Positions 14,831 through 25,966 of a DNA stretch of 46,247 nucleotides are shown here, piece by piece. The DNA is from Hyphomicrobiales bacterium (lineage in GTDB: Bacteria; Pseudomonadota; Alphaproteobacteria; Rhizobiales; Devosiaceae). Where the stretch lies: NCBI GenBank assembly GCA_015490455.1, contig WFXU01000054.1:1-46247 (forward strand), written 5' to 3'. The notes below the pieces were generated by a model. That model did not search any database and was not told where the DNA came from. It worked only from the letters and a program-made list of their open reading frames with translations. How positions within the stretch are numbered: the stretch's first letter is position 1; each line of letters opens with the position of its first letter. The position numbers and the translations under genes were made by a program.

Positions 14831-17374
14831 GTGACAAAAATTGATGAAGATCATTATCCCGAACCGGTCATTGTAAATCCCGGCGATGATGCCAGTTTAA
14901 TACGTGTCCTACTCCTAGCTTTTCTATTCATTATTTTTGCGGTTATAATTACAATTTATGGTGAAAATTTATCAGATAATATTGTGCTGATAATTTTGGG
15001 TGTTTTGGCGGTATTTGGTGTATTTAGCCTATTTGCTTTGGCTGCTGGTTTGTTCAAATTTGGATTTTCCAAACAAAAACGCTCTCTTGCCCGCTCTATT
15101 GTAGATAGTTTGCCTTATGGAGCGCTTGTAACGGAGAAAAATGGAAAAATAATTTATGCAAATGCGAAATATTTTGAATTGGCAAGATTTATCGGCAATG
15201 ATGTTCCGGTCAGTGTGCCGCGCCTATTTGCCAATATTCCAGGCGCTAGTGAGGCAATATATCGTATTTCTTTGGCTGCAAGGGAAGGAAGGGCAGCGCG
15301 CGAAGATATTAGGATAAATCGTGCGCTCGGCCAGCAGGGAGATAAAGGGGATATAGGAATTTTTTGGTATCGTCTTAGCGTGCGCCCTTTGCCAAGATTT
15401 TCACCAGGAAAAAAACCTCTTATCCTTTGGTCATTAGAGGATATTACCAGTGATAAGAAACAGCAGGAAAATATTTTTTCTGAACTGCAAAGCGCTATTG
15501 ATTATTTAGATCATGCTCCGGCTGGATTTTTCTCATCTAATGAGAGCGGAGAAATTCAATATATAAATTCAACTCTTGCCGATTGGCTCGGCTATAGTCT
15601 GGCCGAATTTGAAACTGGCTCGCTCAGAATGAGTGATATTATTCGTGGCGATGGGGCGAGTTTATTAATGGGGGGATCTAAAAGCGGAGAAATAAAGACC
15701 GAAATTATTGATATAGATTTGGTTAAAAGTGATGGAACTACTTTCCCCGCACGTTTATTGCACCGTGCGGCTCGTTTGGCTGAGGGAAGGTTGGGTGAAA
15801 CACGCACATTGGTGCTTGATAGGTCTGGGGGAAGCGATATTGAAGAAGATTTACGCGCTATTGAAGTCAGATTTTCCCGATTTTTTAACGATACTCCCTT
15901 TGCAATTGCTACTCTTGATGAAAATGGACGTATTATCAGGACTAACGCTCCATTTACGCGCATATTCGGACTTAGCGCAATAGAAAGGCCAATAGAGCAG
16001 CGTTTATTTATTAATCTGATTAAAGAAGATGGGCGCAAAAATTTTCAAAAAGCGATTAAATTAGCATTAGAGGGACGCGCCGACATAGATCCAATAGATG
16101 TGGTTTTAGATAGTGAAAAGGAAAATGCTATCAGAATTTATGTAACCAGCTCGGAAAAAATGCAAGATAGTGATGAGCGGATAATTATCTATGCTCTTGA
16201 CATGACAGAGCAAAAGAAACTTGAAGCCCAATTTGCGCAAGGGCAGAAAATGCAGGCTATTGGCCAGCTTGCCGGCGGAGTTGCACATGATTTCAATAAT
16301 GTCCTTACTGCAATTATTGGTTTTTCTGATCTCTTATTATTAAAACATAAGTCAACCGATCCATCTTTTGGCGATATAATGTCCATTAAGCAAAGCGCTA
16401 ATCGCGCGGCCGGTTTAGTGCGCCAATTATTGGCTTTTTCACGCCGACAAACTCTGCGTCCGCAAGTTTTAGAATTACAGACAAATATTGATGAATTGCT
16501 CGTTTTGTTAAAGCGCTTAATTGGCGATAAAATTACCATTGACGCTAATCATGAAAATGGTGTTTGGCCAGTGCGGGTTGATCTGGTGCAGCTTGAGCAG
16601 GTAATAATAAATTTAGTGGTGAATGCTCGCGATGCTATGCCCGATGGGGGACATATTGAAATTCGCACTTCAAATGTAACTAAAGAACAGGCTGCCGAAA
16701 TGAATTATCGGGCAATGCCTGCTGCTGACTATGTTTTAATTGAGGTTGAAGATAGCGGAACGGGAATTAAGGAAGAAGATTTAGACAAAATATTTGAGCC
16801 TTTCTTTTCTACCAAAAAGCTTAATGAGGGAACAGGTCTTGGTCTTTCCACAGTATATGGAATAATAAAACAAACCGGAGGATTTATTTATCCTGAATCT
16901 ACTTATGGTGTAGGAACAACTTTCAAAATATTCTTACCCCGTCATATTGTTGAAGAGGGTGAGGAAGAAGAAAAAGAAGTTGCGCCAGTAAAGGATTTAA
17001 CGGGTAATGAGAGAATTTTAATTGTGGAGGATGAGGAGGCAGTAAGAACATTTTCAGCTAGAGCGCTTGAAACAACCGGTTATGAAGTATTTGAAGCTGA
17101 AAGCGGGGAAGAAGCGTTAGAAATATTAGAAGAAATAAATTATGAACTAGATCTATTAATATCTGATGTTATTATGCCCGAAATGGATGGCCCCACTTTG
17201 GTAAAGAAAGTAAGGGAACGTAATAAAGATCTAAAGGTTATTCTTGTTTCCGGCTATGCGGAGGAGAGTGTTAGAAAAGATCTAGAAGATGATCGTTCAT
17301 TTGAATTTTTATCTAAACCATATTCATTAGACCAGATAAATTCAAAAGTTAAGGAAGTGCTGCAATCTGATTGA
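14831..17374 (+). CDS. cckA: Hybrid sensor histidine kinase CckA
   Basis: CckA feeds phosphate through ChpT to CtrA and controls the alphaproteobacterial cell cycle. I prefer the GTG at 14831 (847 residues), five bases after GGGGA, over a TTG at 14819. Two N-terminal membrane helices (about 30-75 in the longer reading) precede three PAS-like segments (PYGALVTEKNG, PAGFFSSNESG, PFAIATLDENG). HisKA reads AIGQLAGGVAHDFNNVLTAI with phospho-acceptor His about 486. The ATPase domain has NLVVNARDAMPDGG and EDSGTGI. A C-terminal receiver has ILIVEDEEAVRTF and SDVIMPEMDGP (Asp about 779), and FLSKPY supplies the lysine. Domain order and the HDFNN H-box match CckA. The gene converges with guaA. Confidence 0.9.
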   Translation: MTKIDEDHYPEPVIVNPGDDASLIRVLLLAFLFIIFAVIITIYGENLSDNIVLIILGVLAVFGVFSLFALAAGLFKFGFSKQKRSLARSIVDSLPYGALVTEKNGKIIYANAKYFELARFIGNDVPVSVPRLFANIPGASEAIYRISLAAREGRAAREDIRINRALGQQGDKGDIGIFWYRLSVRPLPRFSPGKKPLILWSLEDITSDKKQQENIFSELQSAIDYLDHAPAGFFSSNESGEIQYINSTLADWLGYSLAEFETGSLRMSDIIRGDGASLLMGGSKSGEIKTEIIDIDLVKSDGTTFPARLLHRAARLAEGRLGETRTLVLDRSGGSDIEEDLRAIEVRFSRFFNDTPFAIATLDENGRIIRTNAPFTRIFGLSAIERPIEQRLFINLIKEDGRKNFQKAIKLALEGRADIDPIDVVLDSEKENAIRIYVTSSEKMQDSDERIIIYALDMTEQKKLEAQFAQGQKMQAIGQLAGGVAHDFNNVLTAIIGFSDLLLLKHKSTDPSFGDIMSIKQSANRAAGLVRQLLAFSRRQTLRPQVLELQTNIDELLVLLKRLIGDKITIDANHENGVWPVRVDLVQLEQVIINLVVNARDAMPDGGHIEIRTSNVTKEQAAEMNYRAMPAADYVLIEVEDSGTGIKEEDLDKIFEPFFSTKKLNEGTGLGLSTVYGIIKQTGGFIYPESTYGVGTTFKIFLPRHIVEEGEEEEKEVAPVKDLTGNERILIVEDEEAVRTFSARALETTGYEVFEAESGEEALEILEEINYELDLLISDVIMPEMDGPTLVKKVRERNKDLKVILVSGYAEESVRKDLEDDRSFEFLSKPYSLDQINSKVKEVLQSD

Positions 17375-17397
17375 GCTTACCGCTAGAGAGGTAAATA

Positions 17398-18972
17398 TTA
17401 TTCCCATTCTATTGTGCCAGGCGGTTTGCTCGTTATATCATATACGACACGATTTATGCCCCTGACCTCATTAATTATTCTTGTTGCGGCGTGGGCGAGA
17501 AAATCCATTTTATAGGGGTAAAAATCTGCTGTCATGCCATCTACCGATGTTACAGCCCTAAGAGCACAAACAAATTCATATGTGCGATTATCGCCCATAA
17601 CCCCAACCGTTTGCACCGGTAATAGGACTGCAAAGGCTTGCCAAATTTTATCATAAAGGCCAGCCCTTTTTATTTCTTCCAGATAGATTGCATCTGCTTT
17701 TCGTAATATATCTAATTTTTGCTGCGTAACTCCACCGGGAAGACGAATTGCCAGTCCGGGACCAGGAAATGGATGGCGTGATATAAAATTATCTGGCAAG
17801 CCAAGTTCTTTACCTAATTTTCTTACCTCATCTTTGAATAATTCGCGCAAAGGCTCAATAAGTTGCATATGCATTTTTTCGGGCAAGCCGCCAACATTAT
17901 GGTGCGATTTTATGGTAACAGATGGACCACCGCTAAAAGAGACACTTTCAATCACATCCGGATAGAGCGTTCCTTGCGCCAAAAAATCAGCCCCACCCAA
18001 TTTTTTTGCTTCTCTTTCAAAAACTTCAATAAATAGATGACCGATAATTTTGCGTTTTTTTTCGGGGTCAATGATTCCTTTAAGAGCATTAATAAACAAA
18101 TTCTTTGCATCAACCAATATTAATGGCAAATTATGATGTTTATTAAACATTTTTATAATATTTTCGGCTTCATTTTCCCGCATAAGACCGTGATCTACTA
18201 AAATACAAGTCAGATTATCACCAATCGCTTCATGCACAAGAACAGCTGCAACCGAACTATCCACCCCCCCAGATAAAGCGCAAATTACTTTTTTATCGCC
18301 AACTTGTGCGCGAATTTTATCAATACTTTGTTGCCTATAGGCAGCCATTGTCCAATCGCCTGAACAGCCACAAATTTTAAGCGCAAAATTGGATAATAGT
18401 TTTTTTCCATCTGGCGTATGGTGCACTTCTGGATGAAACTGCACCGCCCAAATTTGTTTTTCCCTATTTTCAATAAAGGCAAAGGGGGCACCATTTGAAG
18501 CGGCTATAACTACAAAATTTTTGGGTAATTTTGTTACCCTATCACCATGACTCATCCAAACTTGGTATTTTTCGCCAATTTTCCAAATATCTTCATATAG
18601 GGCGCATTTTTTCTTCGGAATAATATAAGCGCGGCCAAATTCGCGATCATGACCAGCTTCTACCTGCCCGCCAAGCGCTTTACAAAGTGCCTGTTGACCG
18701 TAGCAAATTGCTAAAATTGGAATATTTGCCTTTAATAAATTTTCATCAATTTGGGGAGCATTTTCATCTAATATTGAAGCGGGACCACCCGAAAAAATTA
18801 TGCCCTTTGGATTTAGCTTTTTTAATATATTCCCCGCCTTCATAAAGGGGTGAATTTCGCAATAAACTCCTATCTCCCGTAGGCGGCGGGCAATTAGTTG
18901 GGTTAATTGTGAGCCAAAATCCACAATCAAAATTGTTTCATGCCTTATTTTTTGCTCATTGCTAATTATCAT
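17398..18972 (-). CDS. guaA: GMP synthase (glutamine-hydrolysing)
   Basis: GuaA converts XMP to GMP using glutamine and ATP. The 524-residue protein has a class I glutamine amidotransferase domain with nucleophile motif [11 protein letters not shown] and the His/Glu pair in [13 protein letters not shown]. The ATP-pyrophosphatase loop [12 protein letters not shown] comes next, and the C-terminal dimerisation domain ends in KPPGTIEWE. The ATG at 18972 overlaps the end of rsmB by 11 bp and has a GGAG upstream, so it is probably translationally coupled to rsmB. With guaB upstream in the same cluster, both committed steps from IMP to GMP are encoded together. Confidence 0.98.
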   Translation of the reverse strand: MIISNEQKIRHETILIVDFGSQLTQLIARRLREIGVYCEIHPFMKAGNILKKLNPKGIIFSGGPASILDENAPQIDENLLKANIPILAICYGQQALCKALGGQVEAGHDREFGRAYIIPKKKCALYEDIWKIGEKYQVWMSHGDRVTKLPKNFVVIAASNGAPFAFIENREKQIWAVQFHPEVHHTPDGKKLLSNFALKICGCSGDWTMAAYRQQSIDKIRAQVGDKKVICALSGGVDSSVAAVLVHEAIGDNLTCILVDHGLMRENEAENIIKMFNKHHNLPLILVDAKNLFINALKGIIDPEKKRKIIGHLFIEVFEREAKKLGGADFLAQGTLYPDVIESVSFSGGPSVTIKSHHNVGGLPEKMHMQLIEPLRELFKDEVRKLGKELGLPDNFISRHPFPGPGLAIRLPGGVTQQKLDILRKADAIYLEEIKRAGLYDKIWQAFAVLLPVQTVGVMGDNRTYEFVCALRAVTSVDGMTADFYPYKMDFLAHAATRIINEVRGINRVVYDITSKPPGTIEWE

Positions 18973-20269
18973 TTTTGCTCCGCTCTAAGATTGAAATATA
19001 AAAGCCATCTGTCTGGCAGGAAGCCGGGCTCAAAATCAGACCATATTGGGTGAAATATGGTTTTAATTCTTGTTCTAAAGGGAAATGTTCCTGCCAGAAA
19101 ATATTTGCTTTTTTTAGGGTAAAATCCTTATTCTCCCTCAGAAATTGCTCTATTTGTTCATCATTTTCCTGCTGTAAAATAGAGCAGCTTATATAGGCTA
19201 ATTGTCCGCCTTTTTTTACAAATTTTTTGCTATTTTCTAGGATTTCTCTTTGTTGTTTAATTTTTTCATTAAGCCTATTTTGGTTCAATTTCCATTTAAT
19301 GTCGGGTCGGCGCCGCCATGTTCCAGATCCAGTGCAGGGAGCGTCAATAACTAGCCTATCAATCTTACCGACAAGACTATCTAACGCCATATTATTATCT
19401 GGAGCAATAATTTGCACATTTCTAACTCCATTACGCCTTAGCCGTTCATAAATTGGTTTAAGCCGCTCCCTATCATTATCATAGGCGAAAATCTGTCCTC
19501 TATTTTGCATATTAGCGGCTAGAGCTAGGGTTTTGCCTCCTGCTCCTGCGCAATAATCTAAAATTTGCTCGCCGGCCTTTGCTCCAATCAAAAAAGATAC
19601 TATTTGGCTGCCCAAATCCTGCACCTCAAACCATCCTTTTTGATAGGCAGCGCTGGCAGTAATATTAGGGCTTTTTTCCTGTTTTTTTCCTGTTTCAATA
19701 CGTAAGGCGGTTTTAACTATCAGCCCATTTTGCACCTGAAAGCGCATAAGCGATTTTTGCACTTTTTGCACTGTTGATTTCAGGCTGTTAACGCGTATGT
19801 CAATGGGCGCGCGTTTGGCAAAATATTCCCCCTCACGAACAAAATTACTGGCAAAAATATTTTTGAGTGGTTCTTCAAGCCAATGGGGGAAATTTGCAAT
19901 AATATGATCTGGAATTTTATCTTTTTTTATTTTTGCTTCTAATAATTTTTTTTCTTTTGCCGATATTGGTGCTGGAGCAAATTTATCACTTAAAAATTGT
20001 TCATTTAATTTATCAACTTTCTCTCCCCAATCGCGAACCAGCACATTTAATAAAATAGCGCGTGCACTATCATCTTGTTGCAAATAGGCAAAAAGGTTTT
20101 TTTTTCTGAGTGCATCATATATGAGATTGCCAATAACAGATCTATCATTTGCGCCGGCAAAACGATTGTTAATTCCCCAATTTTTTAGAGCGATTGAAGC
20201 TGGAATATGGTTCTTTTGTATAATTTGTAAAATCTCAATCGCGGCATTTACGCGTCCACCTATGCGCAT
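18962..20269 (-). CDS. rsmB: RsmB-family 16S rRNA (cytosine-C5)-methyltransferase
   Basis: This is an RNA m5C methyltransferase of the RsmB/NOP2 family; E. coli RsmB modifies C967 of 16S rRNA. The 435-residue protein has an N-terminal NusB-like helical domain, then the SAM motif [17 protein letters not shown]. The catalytic pair is in [18 protein letters not shown] (motif IV) and [15 protein letters not shown] (motif VI), each with its cysteine. It lies between guaB and guaA on the same strand, an arrangement common in Rhizobiales. The exact rRNA target cannot be read from sequence, so the gene symbol is by family. Confidence 0.9.
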   Translation of the reverse strand: MRIGGRVNAAIEILQIIQKNHIPASIALKNWGINNRFAGANDRSVIGNLIYDALRKKNLFAYLQQDDSARAILLNVLVRDWGEKVDKLNEQFLSDKFAPAPISAKEKKLLEAKIKKDKIPDHIIANFPHWLEEPLKNIFASNFVREGEYFAKRAPIDIRVNSLKSTVQKVQKSLMRFQVQNGLIVKTALRIETGKKQEKSPNITASAAYQKGWFEVQDLGSQIVSFLIGAKAGEQILDYCAGAGGKTLALAANMQNRGQIFAYDNDRERLKPIYERLRRNGVRNVQIIAPDNNMALDSLVGKIDRLVIDAPCTGSGTWRRRPDIKWKLNQNRLNEKIKQQREILENSKKFVKKGGQLAYISCSILQQENDEQIEQFLRENKDFTLKKANIFWQEHFPLEQELKPYFTQYGLILSPASCQTDGFYISILERSKNDN

Positions 20270-20342
20270 TATAAATCCTTAAAAAATAATTCTAAGGCCG
20301 GATAAAATTTATATAATAATGAAATAATCAATAATTTATCCA

Positions 20343-21845
20343 TTAATGCCCACCCCGATAATTTGGACTTTCACGCGTTATAGAAACATTATGCACATGG
20401 CTTTCGCTCAAAGAAGCGGAAGAAATTCTGATAAATTTTGCTTCTTTTGTGAAAATTGATAAATTTTTAGCGCCAACATAACCCATTGCCGCACGCACGC
20501 CGCCGGCTAGCTGGTGCAAAACATTGGCAACAGGCCCCTTATAGGCAACTTGCCCTTCAATACCTTCTGGCACTAATTTCATTTCGTCATTTACTTCCTG
20601 TTGAAAATATCTATCAGCCGAGCCGCGCGCCATCGCGCCAACCGAGCCCATTCCACGATAGGCCTTATATGAGCGCCCTTGATAGAGATAGGTTTCGCCC
20701 GGACTTTCATCAGTGCCTGCTAGAAGCGAGCCAACCATTGCGCAAGATGCGCCTCCCGCCAGAGCTTTTGCCATGTCACCTGAAAATTTTATTCCCCCAT
20801 CAGCAATAATAGGAATATTAAATTTATTCGCTTCTTCGCTACATTCCATTATAGCTGCTAATTGAGGAACGCCAACCCCTGCGACAATTCTTGTTGTGCA
20901 AATTGAACCAGGCCCTATTCCAACTTTGACTGCATCAGCCCCAGCCTCAATAAGTTCTCTGGTTGCTTCTTTAGTTGCAACATTACCAGCAATTATACGG
21001 GCATTTTTTCTTAGTTTTTTTAATTGTTTTACCGCCTCGATAACCCGCACAGAATGGCCATGAGCCGTATCTATGACTATTATATCCGCTCCGGCATCAA
21101 TAAGTTTTAATGAACGCTCCAGCCCATTTTTACCAACGGTTGAAGCAGCGCCAACTCGCAAAGAACCATTTTTATCTTTAATAGCATTGGGGTTTGCAAT
21201 GGCTTTTTCCATATCTTTTACGGTTATCAGGCCAATACAATTATAATCATTATCTATAACTAATAATTTTTCAATTCTATGAGCATGTAATAATTTTTTT
21301 GCCTGTTCTTGGCTAACACCATGTTTGACGGTAATCAGATTCTCCTTAGTCATTAATTCGCTAACTGGCTGTTTTTTATCAGTAGCAAAACGAACATCAC
21401 GATTTGTCAATATGCCAACTAATTTTCCGCTTATTCTGCCCCCTTTACCGGCATTTTTTACAACTGGAATGCCGGAAATAGAATGGTGCTTCATAAGGTC
21501 AAGAGCATCAGCAAGTCTGGCCTCTGGCCCGATAGTAATGGGATTAACCACCATTCCGCTTTCAAAAATCTTTACCCTTCTAACTTCTTTTGCCTGTTGC
21601 TCAATTGAGAGATTACGATGAATTATTCCAAGACCGCCAGATTGTGCCATTGCAATAGCCATTGCGCTTTCGGTTACCGTATCCATAGCTGCGGAGATGA
21701 TAGGTAATTTCAACTCAATATTATTTGTCAGGCGGGTAGTCAGATCCACCTGTGTTGGTAATATTTCCGATTTATTTGGCTGCAATAAGACATCGTCAAA
21801 TGTAAGTGCAGATTGTCCAGTTGCTGAAGAAATGATTTTTGCCAT
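20343..21845 (-). CDS. guaB: Inosine-5'-monophosphate dehydrogenase
   Basis: GuaB oxidises IMP to XMP with NAD, the rate-limiting step toward GMP. The 500-residue length fits bacterial IMPDH. Visible features are the N-terminal barrel start [23 protein letters not shown], a CBS pair at about 95-205 (residues MVVNPITI to NPNAIKDK), the catalytic-cysteine loop [17 protein letters not shown], the phosphate-binding [12 protein letters not shown] and the flap [10 protein letters not shown]. It is the first gene of guaB-rsmB-guaA. A gap of about 70 bp to rsmB leaves room for a separate promoter there. Confidence 0.98.
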   Translation of the reverse strand: MAKIISSATGQSALTFDDVLLQPNKSEILPTQVDLTTRLTNNIELKLPIISAAMDTVTESAMAIAMAQSGGLGIIHRNLSIEQQAKEVRRVKIFESGMVVNPITIGPEARLADALDLMKHHSISGIPVVKNAGKGGRISGKLVGILTNRDVRFATDKKQPVSELMTKENLITVKHGVSQEQAKKLLHAHRIEKLLVIDNDYNCIGLITVKDMEKAIANPNAIKDKNGSLRVGAASTVGKNGLERSLKLIDAGADIIVIDTAHGHSVRVIEAVKQLKKLRKNARIIAGNVATKEATRELIEAGADAVKVGIGPGSICTTRIVAGVGVPQLAAIMECSEEANKFNIPIIADGGIKFSGDMAKALAGGASCAMVGSLLAGTDESPGETYLYQGRSYKAYRGMGSVGAMARGSADRYFQQEVNDEMKLVPEGIEGQVAYKGPVANVLHQLAGGVRAAMGYVGAKNLSIFTKEAKFIRISSASLSESHVHNVSITRESPNYRGGH

Positions 21846-22069
21846 TTAATTCCAATATCTCAATATTTAAGAACGAATATATCAAATATGAAAGACAGAA
21901 TCATATAATATATTTGGCACGTTTCTTTATCATTAGAATTTAGCTTTGGCTATAAAAACTATTGAGTTGGTAAAAATACTTATCATTTTGCTAACCATAT
22001 TGTGAAATAATTATCAAAGGGCAATTTTGACAAGGTTTTGCTTGTTTATTTTAGCGATAGGAAATTATT

Positions 22070-23596
22070 ATGGACGAGGCGAATGATAGGGCACGGCAGA
22101 ATGATAAATTACAACAATTAAAAGAGCGGCTTGAATTTTTAGGATTTGATGAAGAGGCAAAAAAGGCGATAAATAGGGTATATCCTATTTTGCTGGAGGC
22201 GGTGGCGCCTGCCCTTAACGCTCTTTATGCGAAGGCGGTTAATGTTCCACATTTGGCGGCTAATTTCCGCGATGCCGAACATATAGCGGCAGCAAAGCAA
22301 ATACAAAGCAAACATTGGATGGCTTTGGGACAGGCAAAATTTGATGAAGAATATATTGAAAAGGCCAATAGAATTGGCAAAGTTCATGCTAGGATTGGGC
22401 TTGAGCCGCGTTGGTATCTTGGCGGTTATGCGCTAATAATTGAACAATTAATTATTGCTTTGATAAATGCGAAATGGGATGATATTAGAAGGAAAAAAAC
22501 TACCCCTAAAGAGACGGGTTTAGAATTTTCTTCGGTTATGAAGGCCGCCTTGCTTGATATGGACTATGTTATTACGGTCTATCTTGACGCGCTGGAGGAA
22601 AAAAGAAAAGAGGTTGAGAAGGAAAAAACTATTGCCGATGAGCAACAAAAACAGGCTTTAGAAATCTTAACCCAAGCCCTTTGTCATTTAGCTAAGGGAG
22701 ATTTGAACAAGCCTTTGCCAAATAATCTGCCAGCAGAATTTTTGCAAATGAGCGAAAATTATAATAGCGCTCTAGATTCATTGAGCAATTCACTCTTAAT
22801 AACTAAGACAATATCAGCCAATATTGTTGCAGGCTCCGATGAAATTGTAAAATCCAGTCAAGAATTATCCTCACGTTCAGAACAGCAGGCAGCTTCGCTT
22901 ACACAAAGTTCGCAAACTCTTGAACAGCTAAATAAGAGTGTGAGTGAAACTGCAAATACTGCACTAGAAGCGGCAGATTTAACCGTAACAACTAAGGATA
23001 ATGTGCAAAATGCCGGCAAAATTGTTAAAGAAGCAGTAGATGCTATGGATAAAATAAAACAATCTTCTAAAGAAATTAGTTCAATTATTGGCGTGATTGA
23101 TCAAATTGCTTTCCAGACCAATTTGCTTGCTCTTAATGCCGGAGTGGAGGCAGCGCGCGCGGGGGAGGCGGGGCGCTCTTTTGCGGTGGTTGCCCAAGAA
23201 GTGCGTCAATTGGCGCAAAGATGTACCAGAGCGGCAAAGGAGATTTCGGAATTAATTGGAGTAAGTAGAGAACAGGTAGAAGATGGGGTCAGAATTGTTG
23301 GCTCAACCGGTGAAGTGCTTGATAAAATTACCGAAAATATAGGCGAAGTTGCAGAATTGGTTGATAATATTTCGCTTAGAACAAATGATCAATCCACGCG
23401 ATTAAACGAGGCTAGCTCTTCTATTGGCGATATTGAAAATATTACTCAACAAAATGCTATTATGGCCGATGAGACAATGAAAAAGGCCAGTATGCTAAGT
23501 GAGAACGCAAATAAATTGGCGGAGGAAATGCGCCAATTTAAGCTGCAACAACAATTAGCAAGGGGTGAAGATAATGGCAAAAGCGAAGCAGCATAG
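22070..23596 (+). CDS. Globin-coupled chemoreceptor (HemAT-like soluble methyl-accepting protein)
   Basis: The first 170 or so residues are a protoglobin/globin-coupled-sensor domain. GKVHARIGLEPRWYLGGY contains the likely haem-ligating proximal histidine (His106), in the same context as HemAT. A linker helix and HAMP-like region (about 190-250) lead to a full MCP signalling hairpin with tip sequence VIDQIAFQTNLLALNAGVEA. There is no transmembrane segment, so it should be cytosolic. It probably senses oxygen or another diatomic gas and signals to CheA/CheW; no che gene is in this window. An AGGAAA Shine-Dalgarno precedes the ATG, and TTGACA at 22027-22032 may be a -35 box with a poor -10. It converges on rlmE, 15 bp away. 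Confidence 0.93.
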   Translation: MDEANDRARQNDKLQQLKERLEFLGFDEEAKKAINRVYPILLEAVAPALNALYAKAVNVPHLAANFRDAEHIAAAKQIQSKHWMALGQAKFDEEYIEKANRIGKVHARIGLEPRWYLGGYALIIEQLIIALINAKWDDIRRKKTTPKETGLEFSSVMKAALLDMDYVITVYLDALEEKRKEVEKEKTIADEQQKQALEILTQALCHLAKGDLNKPLPNNLPAEFLQMSENYNSALDSLSNSLLITKTISANIVAGSDEIVKSSQELSSRSEQQAASLTQSSQTLEQLNKSVSETANTALEAADLTVTTKDNVQNAGKIVKEAVDAMDKIKQSSKEISSIIGVIDQIAFQTNLLALNAGVEAARAGEAGRSFAVVAQEVRQLAQRCTRAAKEISELIGVSREQVEDGVRIVGSTGEVLDKITENIGEVAELVDNISLRTNDQSTRLNEASSSIGDIENITQQNAIMADETMKKASMLSENANKLAEEMRQFKLQQQLARGEDNGKSEAA

Positions 23597-23611
23597 GGTG
23601 GCTCAGAGCCT

Positions 23612-24316
23612 TTAGCCCTTAAACCCCTTTGCTATTAAATAGGTTTCGGCCGATTCTTTACGGGAAGCGGGTGGTTTGGCATGAAAAATTTTACTAAAAT
23701 GTTGCTTTAGCCTGTTTAATAATTGATGTTCAGTTCCTCCCTGAAATACTTTAGCAACAAATGTGCCATTTGGTGCTAAAACATCTATGGCAAAATCGGC
23801 CGCCATTTCAACTAAAGCAATAATTCTAATATGATCTGTTTGCCTGTGTCCGGTGGTTGGTGCGGCCATATCTGATAGAACAATATCAGCTTTTTTCCCT
23901 CCAAGTTTTTTAATTATAGCGCTTGGCGCATCTTCATCGCTAAAATCTTTTTGTAAGATAATTGTTCCGGCAATTGGTTCGACCTCTAAATAATCAATAC
24001 CTATAATTGTTGGATTTTCTGGCATAGATTGCACTGCCCTTTGGGCTATTTGTAACCATCCGCCGGGCGCGCAACCTAAATCAATAACCCGCATATTGGG
24101 CTTGAATAATTTATATTTTTCATCTAACTCTTTTAATTTATAAGCAGCGCGAGAGCGATAACCCTCAATTTTTGCGCGGGCAACATAAGGATCATTTAAT
24201 TGACGCTGTAGCCAGAGGGTAGAAGAGATTTTTCTGCCCTTAGCGCTTTTTACGCGCGTTTTAAGGCCAATATTTGCGGTTTTTTTATTTCTCCTATTTT
24301 TTTTAGCCTTAGACAT
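23612..24316 (-). CDS. rlmE: 23S rRNA (uridine-2'-O)-methyltransferase RlmE (FtsJ/RrmJ)
   Basis: RlmE makes Um2552 in the peptidyl-transferase A-loop. The 234-residue protein has a basic N-terminal extension, then the FtsJ core [18 protein letters not shown] with the catalytic lysine. The SAM site is [15 protein letters not shown], followed by [15 protein letters not shown] and FVAKVFQGG (second catalytic lysine). It lies 5 bp downstream of the Ppx/GppA gene on the same strand, the usual alphaproteobacterial pair, so both are likely co-transcribed. Confidence 0.96.
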   Translation of the reverse strand: MSKAKKNRRNKKTANIGLKTRVKSAKGRKISSTLWLQRQLNDPYVARAKIEGYRSRAAYKLKELDEKYKLFKPNMRVIDLGCAPGGWLQIAQRAVQSMPENPTIIGIDYLEVEPIAGTIILQKDFSDEDAPSAIIKKLGGKKADIVLSDMAAPTTGHRQTDHIRIIALVEMAADFAIDVLAPNGTFVAKVFQGGTEHQLLNRLKQHFSKIFHAKPPASRKESAETYLIAKGFKG

Positions 24317-24321
24317 TTTGC

Positions 24322-25749
24322 CTATCCATATCTACCCTTATTTCTGAATTTTCTGTTTTTATATTTTTTTCTTTTTTTAATCTGCCCTTCAATTAAAGAA
24401 ATTAATAATCCTTCTCTTAATCCCCTATCGGCAATTCTGATATAATCAGTTGTCCATTCGCGCCTAATGGCCTCAAAAATTGCGCATCCCGGCAGAACCA
24501 AATCAGCCCTATCTATCCCAATACATTGATGCTGTGCACGTCTTTCATATGGCATGGAAAGCAAAACGCGCATAGTATCAACTACTTGCTCATTACGCAT
24601 TATAAGACCATCAACCTGAGATCTGTCATAACGCTCAAGCCCTAAATATAGTCCCGCAAGGGTGGTAACTGTTCCTGATGTGCCTATTAGGTGAACATGA
24701 TGTTCTCTAATCATTTTTTTTAATTTGTCCCGTCCTTTGAATTTTTTCAAATTGGCTCTTACAAAAGAGACCATATTTTCAAAATCATCCCTATTAACAT
24801 GCTTTCCACCAAATTTTTCGGCAATTGTCACTACGCCTATTTCCATTGAGTGCCAGGAGCGTATAGAGGCGGCAATTTTGCTATTGGATTTTGGCCTACC
24901 ACCACGAAAATCAAGCCAGGCAAGCTCGGTTGAGCCGCCGCCAATATCAAACATTAGCGCTCCTTTTACATCGGTTTCAATTAGATCTCCGCAACTTGCA
25001 ACGGCTAATTCTGCTTCGGTTCGCTGGTCAATTATTTCTAATTCCAGTCCTATTTCATTTTTTACGCGCTCTAAAAATTGTTTAGAATTTTTTGCTCCCC
25101 TACATGCCTGTGTTGCAACTAGCCTTACCCCTTTGGGTTGGTGATATCGGATTTTATCAGCGCAAATAGAGAGGGCTTCAAGTGTGCGTAATATCGCCTC
25201 TTCATCTAACATGTCTGAATTTGTCAGCCCTTCACCCAGCCTGACAATGCGCGAAAATCCGTCAATAACCTGAAATCCACCCTCATTTTGGCGCGCTACC
25301 AATAGGCGGCAATTATTTGTGCCCAAATCAAGAGCGGCAAAAACTGCTCGTTTTTGCTGCTTATTTTTTCTTCTATTATTCACCCGCCATCTATTGGCCA
25401 ATTGGACAGAACCATCTATTTTTCGGGTAGGGTTGCCCATTTTTTGTGTAGGCTCGCCCAGCTCTCTGATAGGCTTTTCTGCCTTTTGGATAGAACCACC
25501 TATCGCACGAACAGATTCGCCCATCCTTTTGCTAGGTCTGCTTGCTCCCTTAACAGAGCCACTTCTTTGTTGCCTACCATGTTCTACCCCTTCTGTTCCC
25601 TTTGTCCCCTTTGCTCCCTCTGCACCTTCTGCCCCCTTTGCGCCCTTTGTGCTTTTATTTTGGGGCACGGCCAATTTGGCGGACCGTCTAATTTCGGTCA
25701 CTTTACTTCCTCTGGTTCGGTCACGAGAATATTCGTAAATATTTCGCAC
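24322..25749 (-). CDS. Ppx/GppA-family phosphatase with a repetitive N-terminal extension
   Basis: The C-terminal 340 residues are an exopolyphosphatase/guanosine-pentaphosphatase with the actin-like phosphate-1 motif [16 protein letters not shown] (about 137-152), [13 protein letters not shown] and [13 protein letters not shown]. It acts on polyphosphate or pppGpp; sequence alone does not say which. The first 130 residues are not part of the fold. Residues 36-56 are collagen-like Gly-X-Y triplets ([19 protein letters not shown]), and residues 74-115 are six imperfect heptapeptides ([21 protein letters not shown]). The start shown is GTG with only a weak Shine-Dalgarno, so the protein could begin later, for example at Met76. 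It is followed by rlmE. Confidence 0.88.
   Translation of the reverse strand: MRNIYEYSRDRTRGSKVTEIRRSAKLAVPQNKSTKGAKGAEGAEGAKGTKGTEGVEHGRQQRSGSVKGASRPSKRMGESVRAIGGSIQKAEKPIRELGEPTQKMGNPTRKIDGSVQLANRWRVNNRRKNKQQKRAVFAALDLGTNNCRLLVARQNEGGFQVIDGFSRIVRLGEGLTNSDMLDEEAILRTLEALSICADKIRYHQPKGVRLVATQACRGAKNSKQFLERVKNEIGLELEIIDQRTEAELAVASCGDLIETDVKGALMFDIGGGSTELAWLDFRGGRPKSNSKIAASIRSWHSMEIGVVTIAEKFGGKHVNRDDFENMVSFVRANLKKFKGRDKLKKMIREHHVHLIGTSGTVTTLAGLYLGLERYDRSQVDGLIMRNEQVVDTMRVLLSMPYERRAQHQCIGIDRADLVLPGCAIFEAIRREWTTDYIRIADRGLREGLLISLIEGQIKKRKKYKNRKFRNKGRYG
25405..25644 (-). repeat. Coding tandem repeats in the Ppx/GppA N-terminus
   Basis: Two different amino-acid repeats lie side by side. 25582-25644 encodes seven Gly-X-Y triplets, and 25405-25530 encodes six heptads with consensus (R/Q)-K-x-G-x-(P/S)-(T/V/I). 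The underlying DNA has 9-bp and 21-bp periodicity. They are probably disordered and may vary in number between strains. Confidence 0.7.
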
Positions 25750-25966
25750 CCAGAACCTAAATTATTCCAGACACAGGTCTGGCCGGTTAAACGGAACTTT
25801 GAAACTATTTTCAAAATTCATTCGGTTAAAAGCTAGATTAAGAAAAAATGGGGAAGTGTCAATATGGTTGGTGAGTTGTGTGAAATTTAATTCTAATCCA
25901 TATTGCAATTTATATAAACATATAGGCAAATATATTCTGTGAAAATAACAAATGTAAGAATATTCA

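Noticed and set aside
17375-17397. TTACC-GGTAA inverted repeat between cckA and guaA as a shared terminator
   Set aside because: The stem is only 5 bp with an 8-bp loop and no T-run.
23597-23611. GGCTCAGAGCC hairpin between the convergent chemoreceptor and rlmE genes as a bidirectional terminator
   Set aside because: The palindrome is short and there is no T-tract on either side. It may help but cannot be called.
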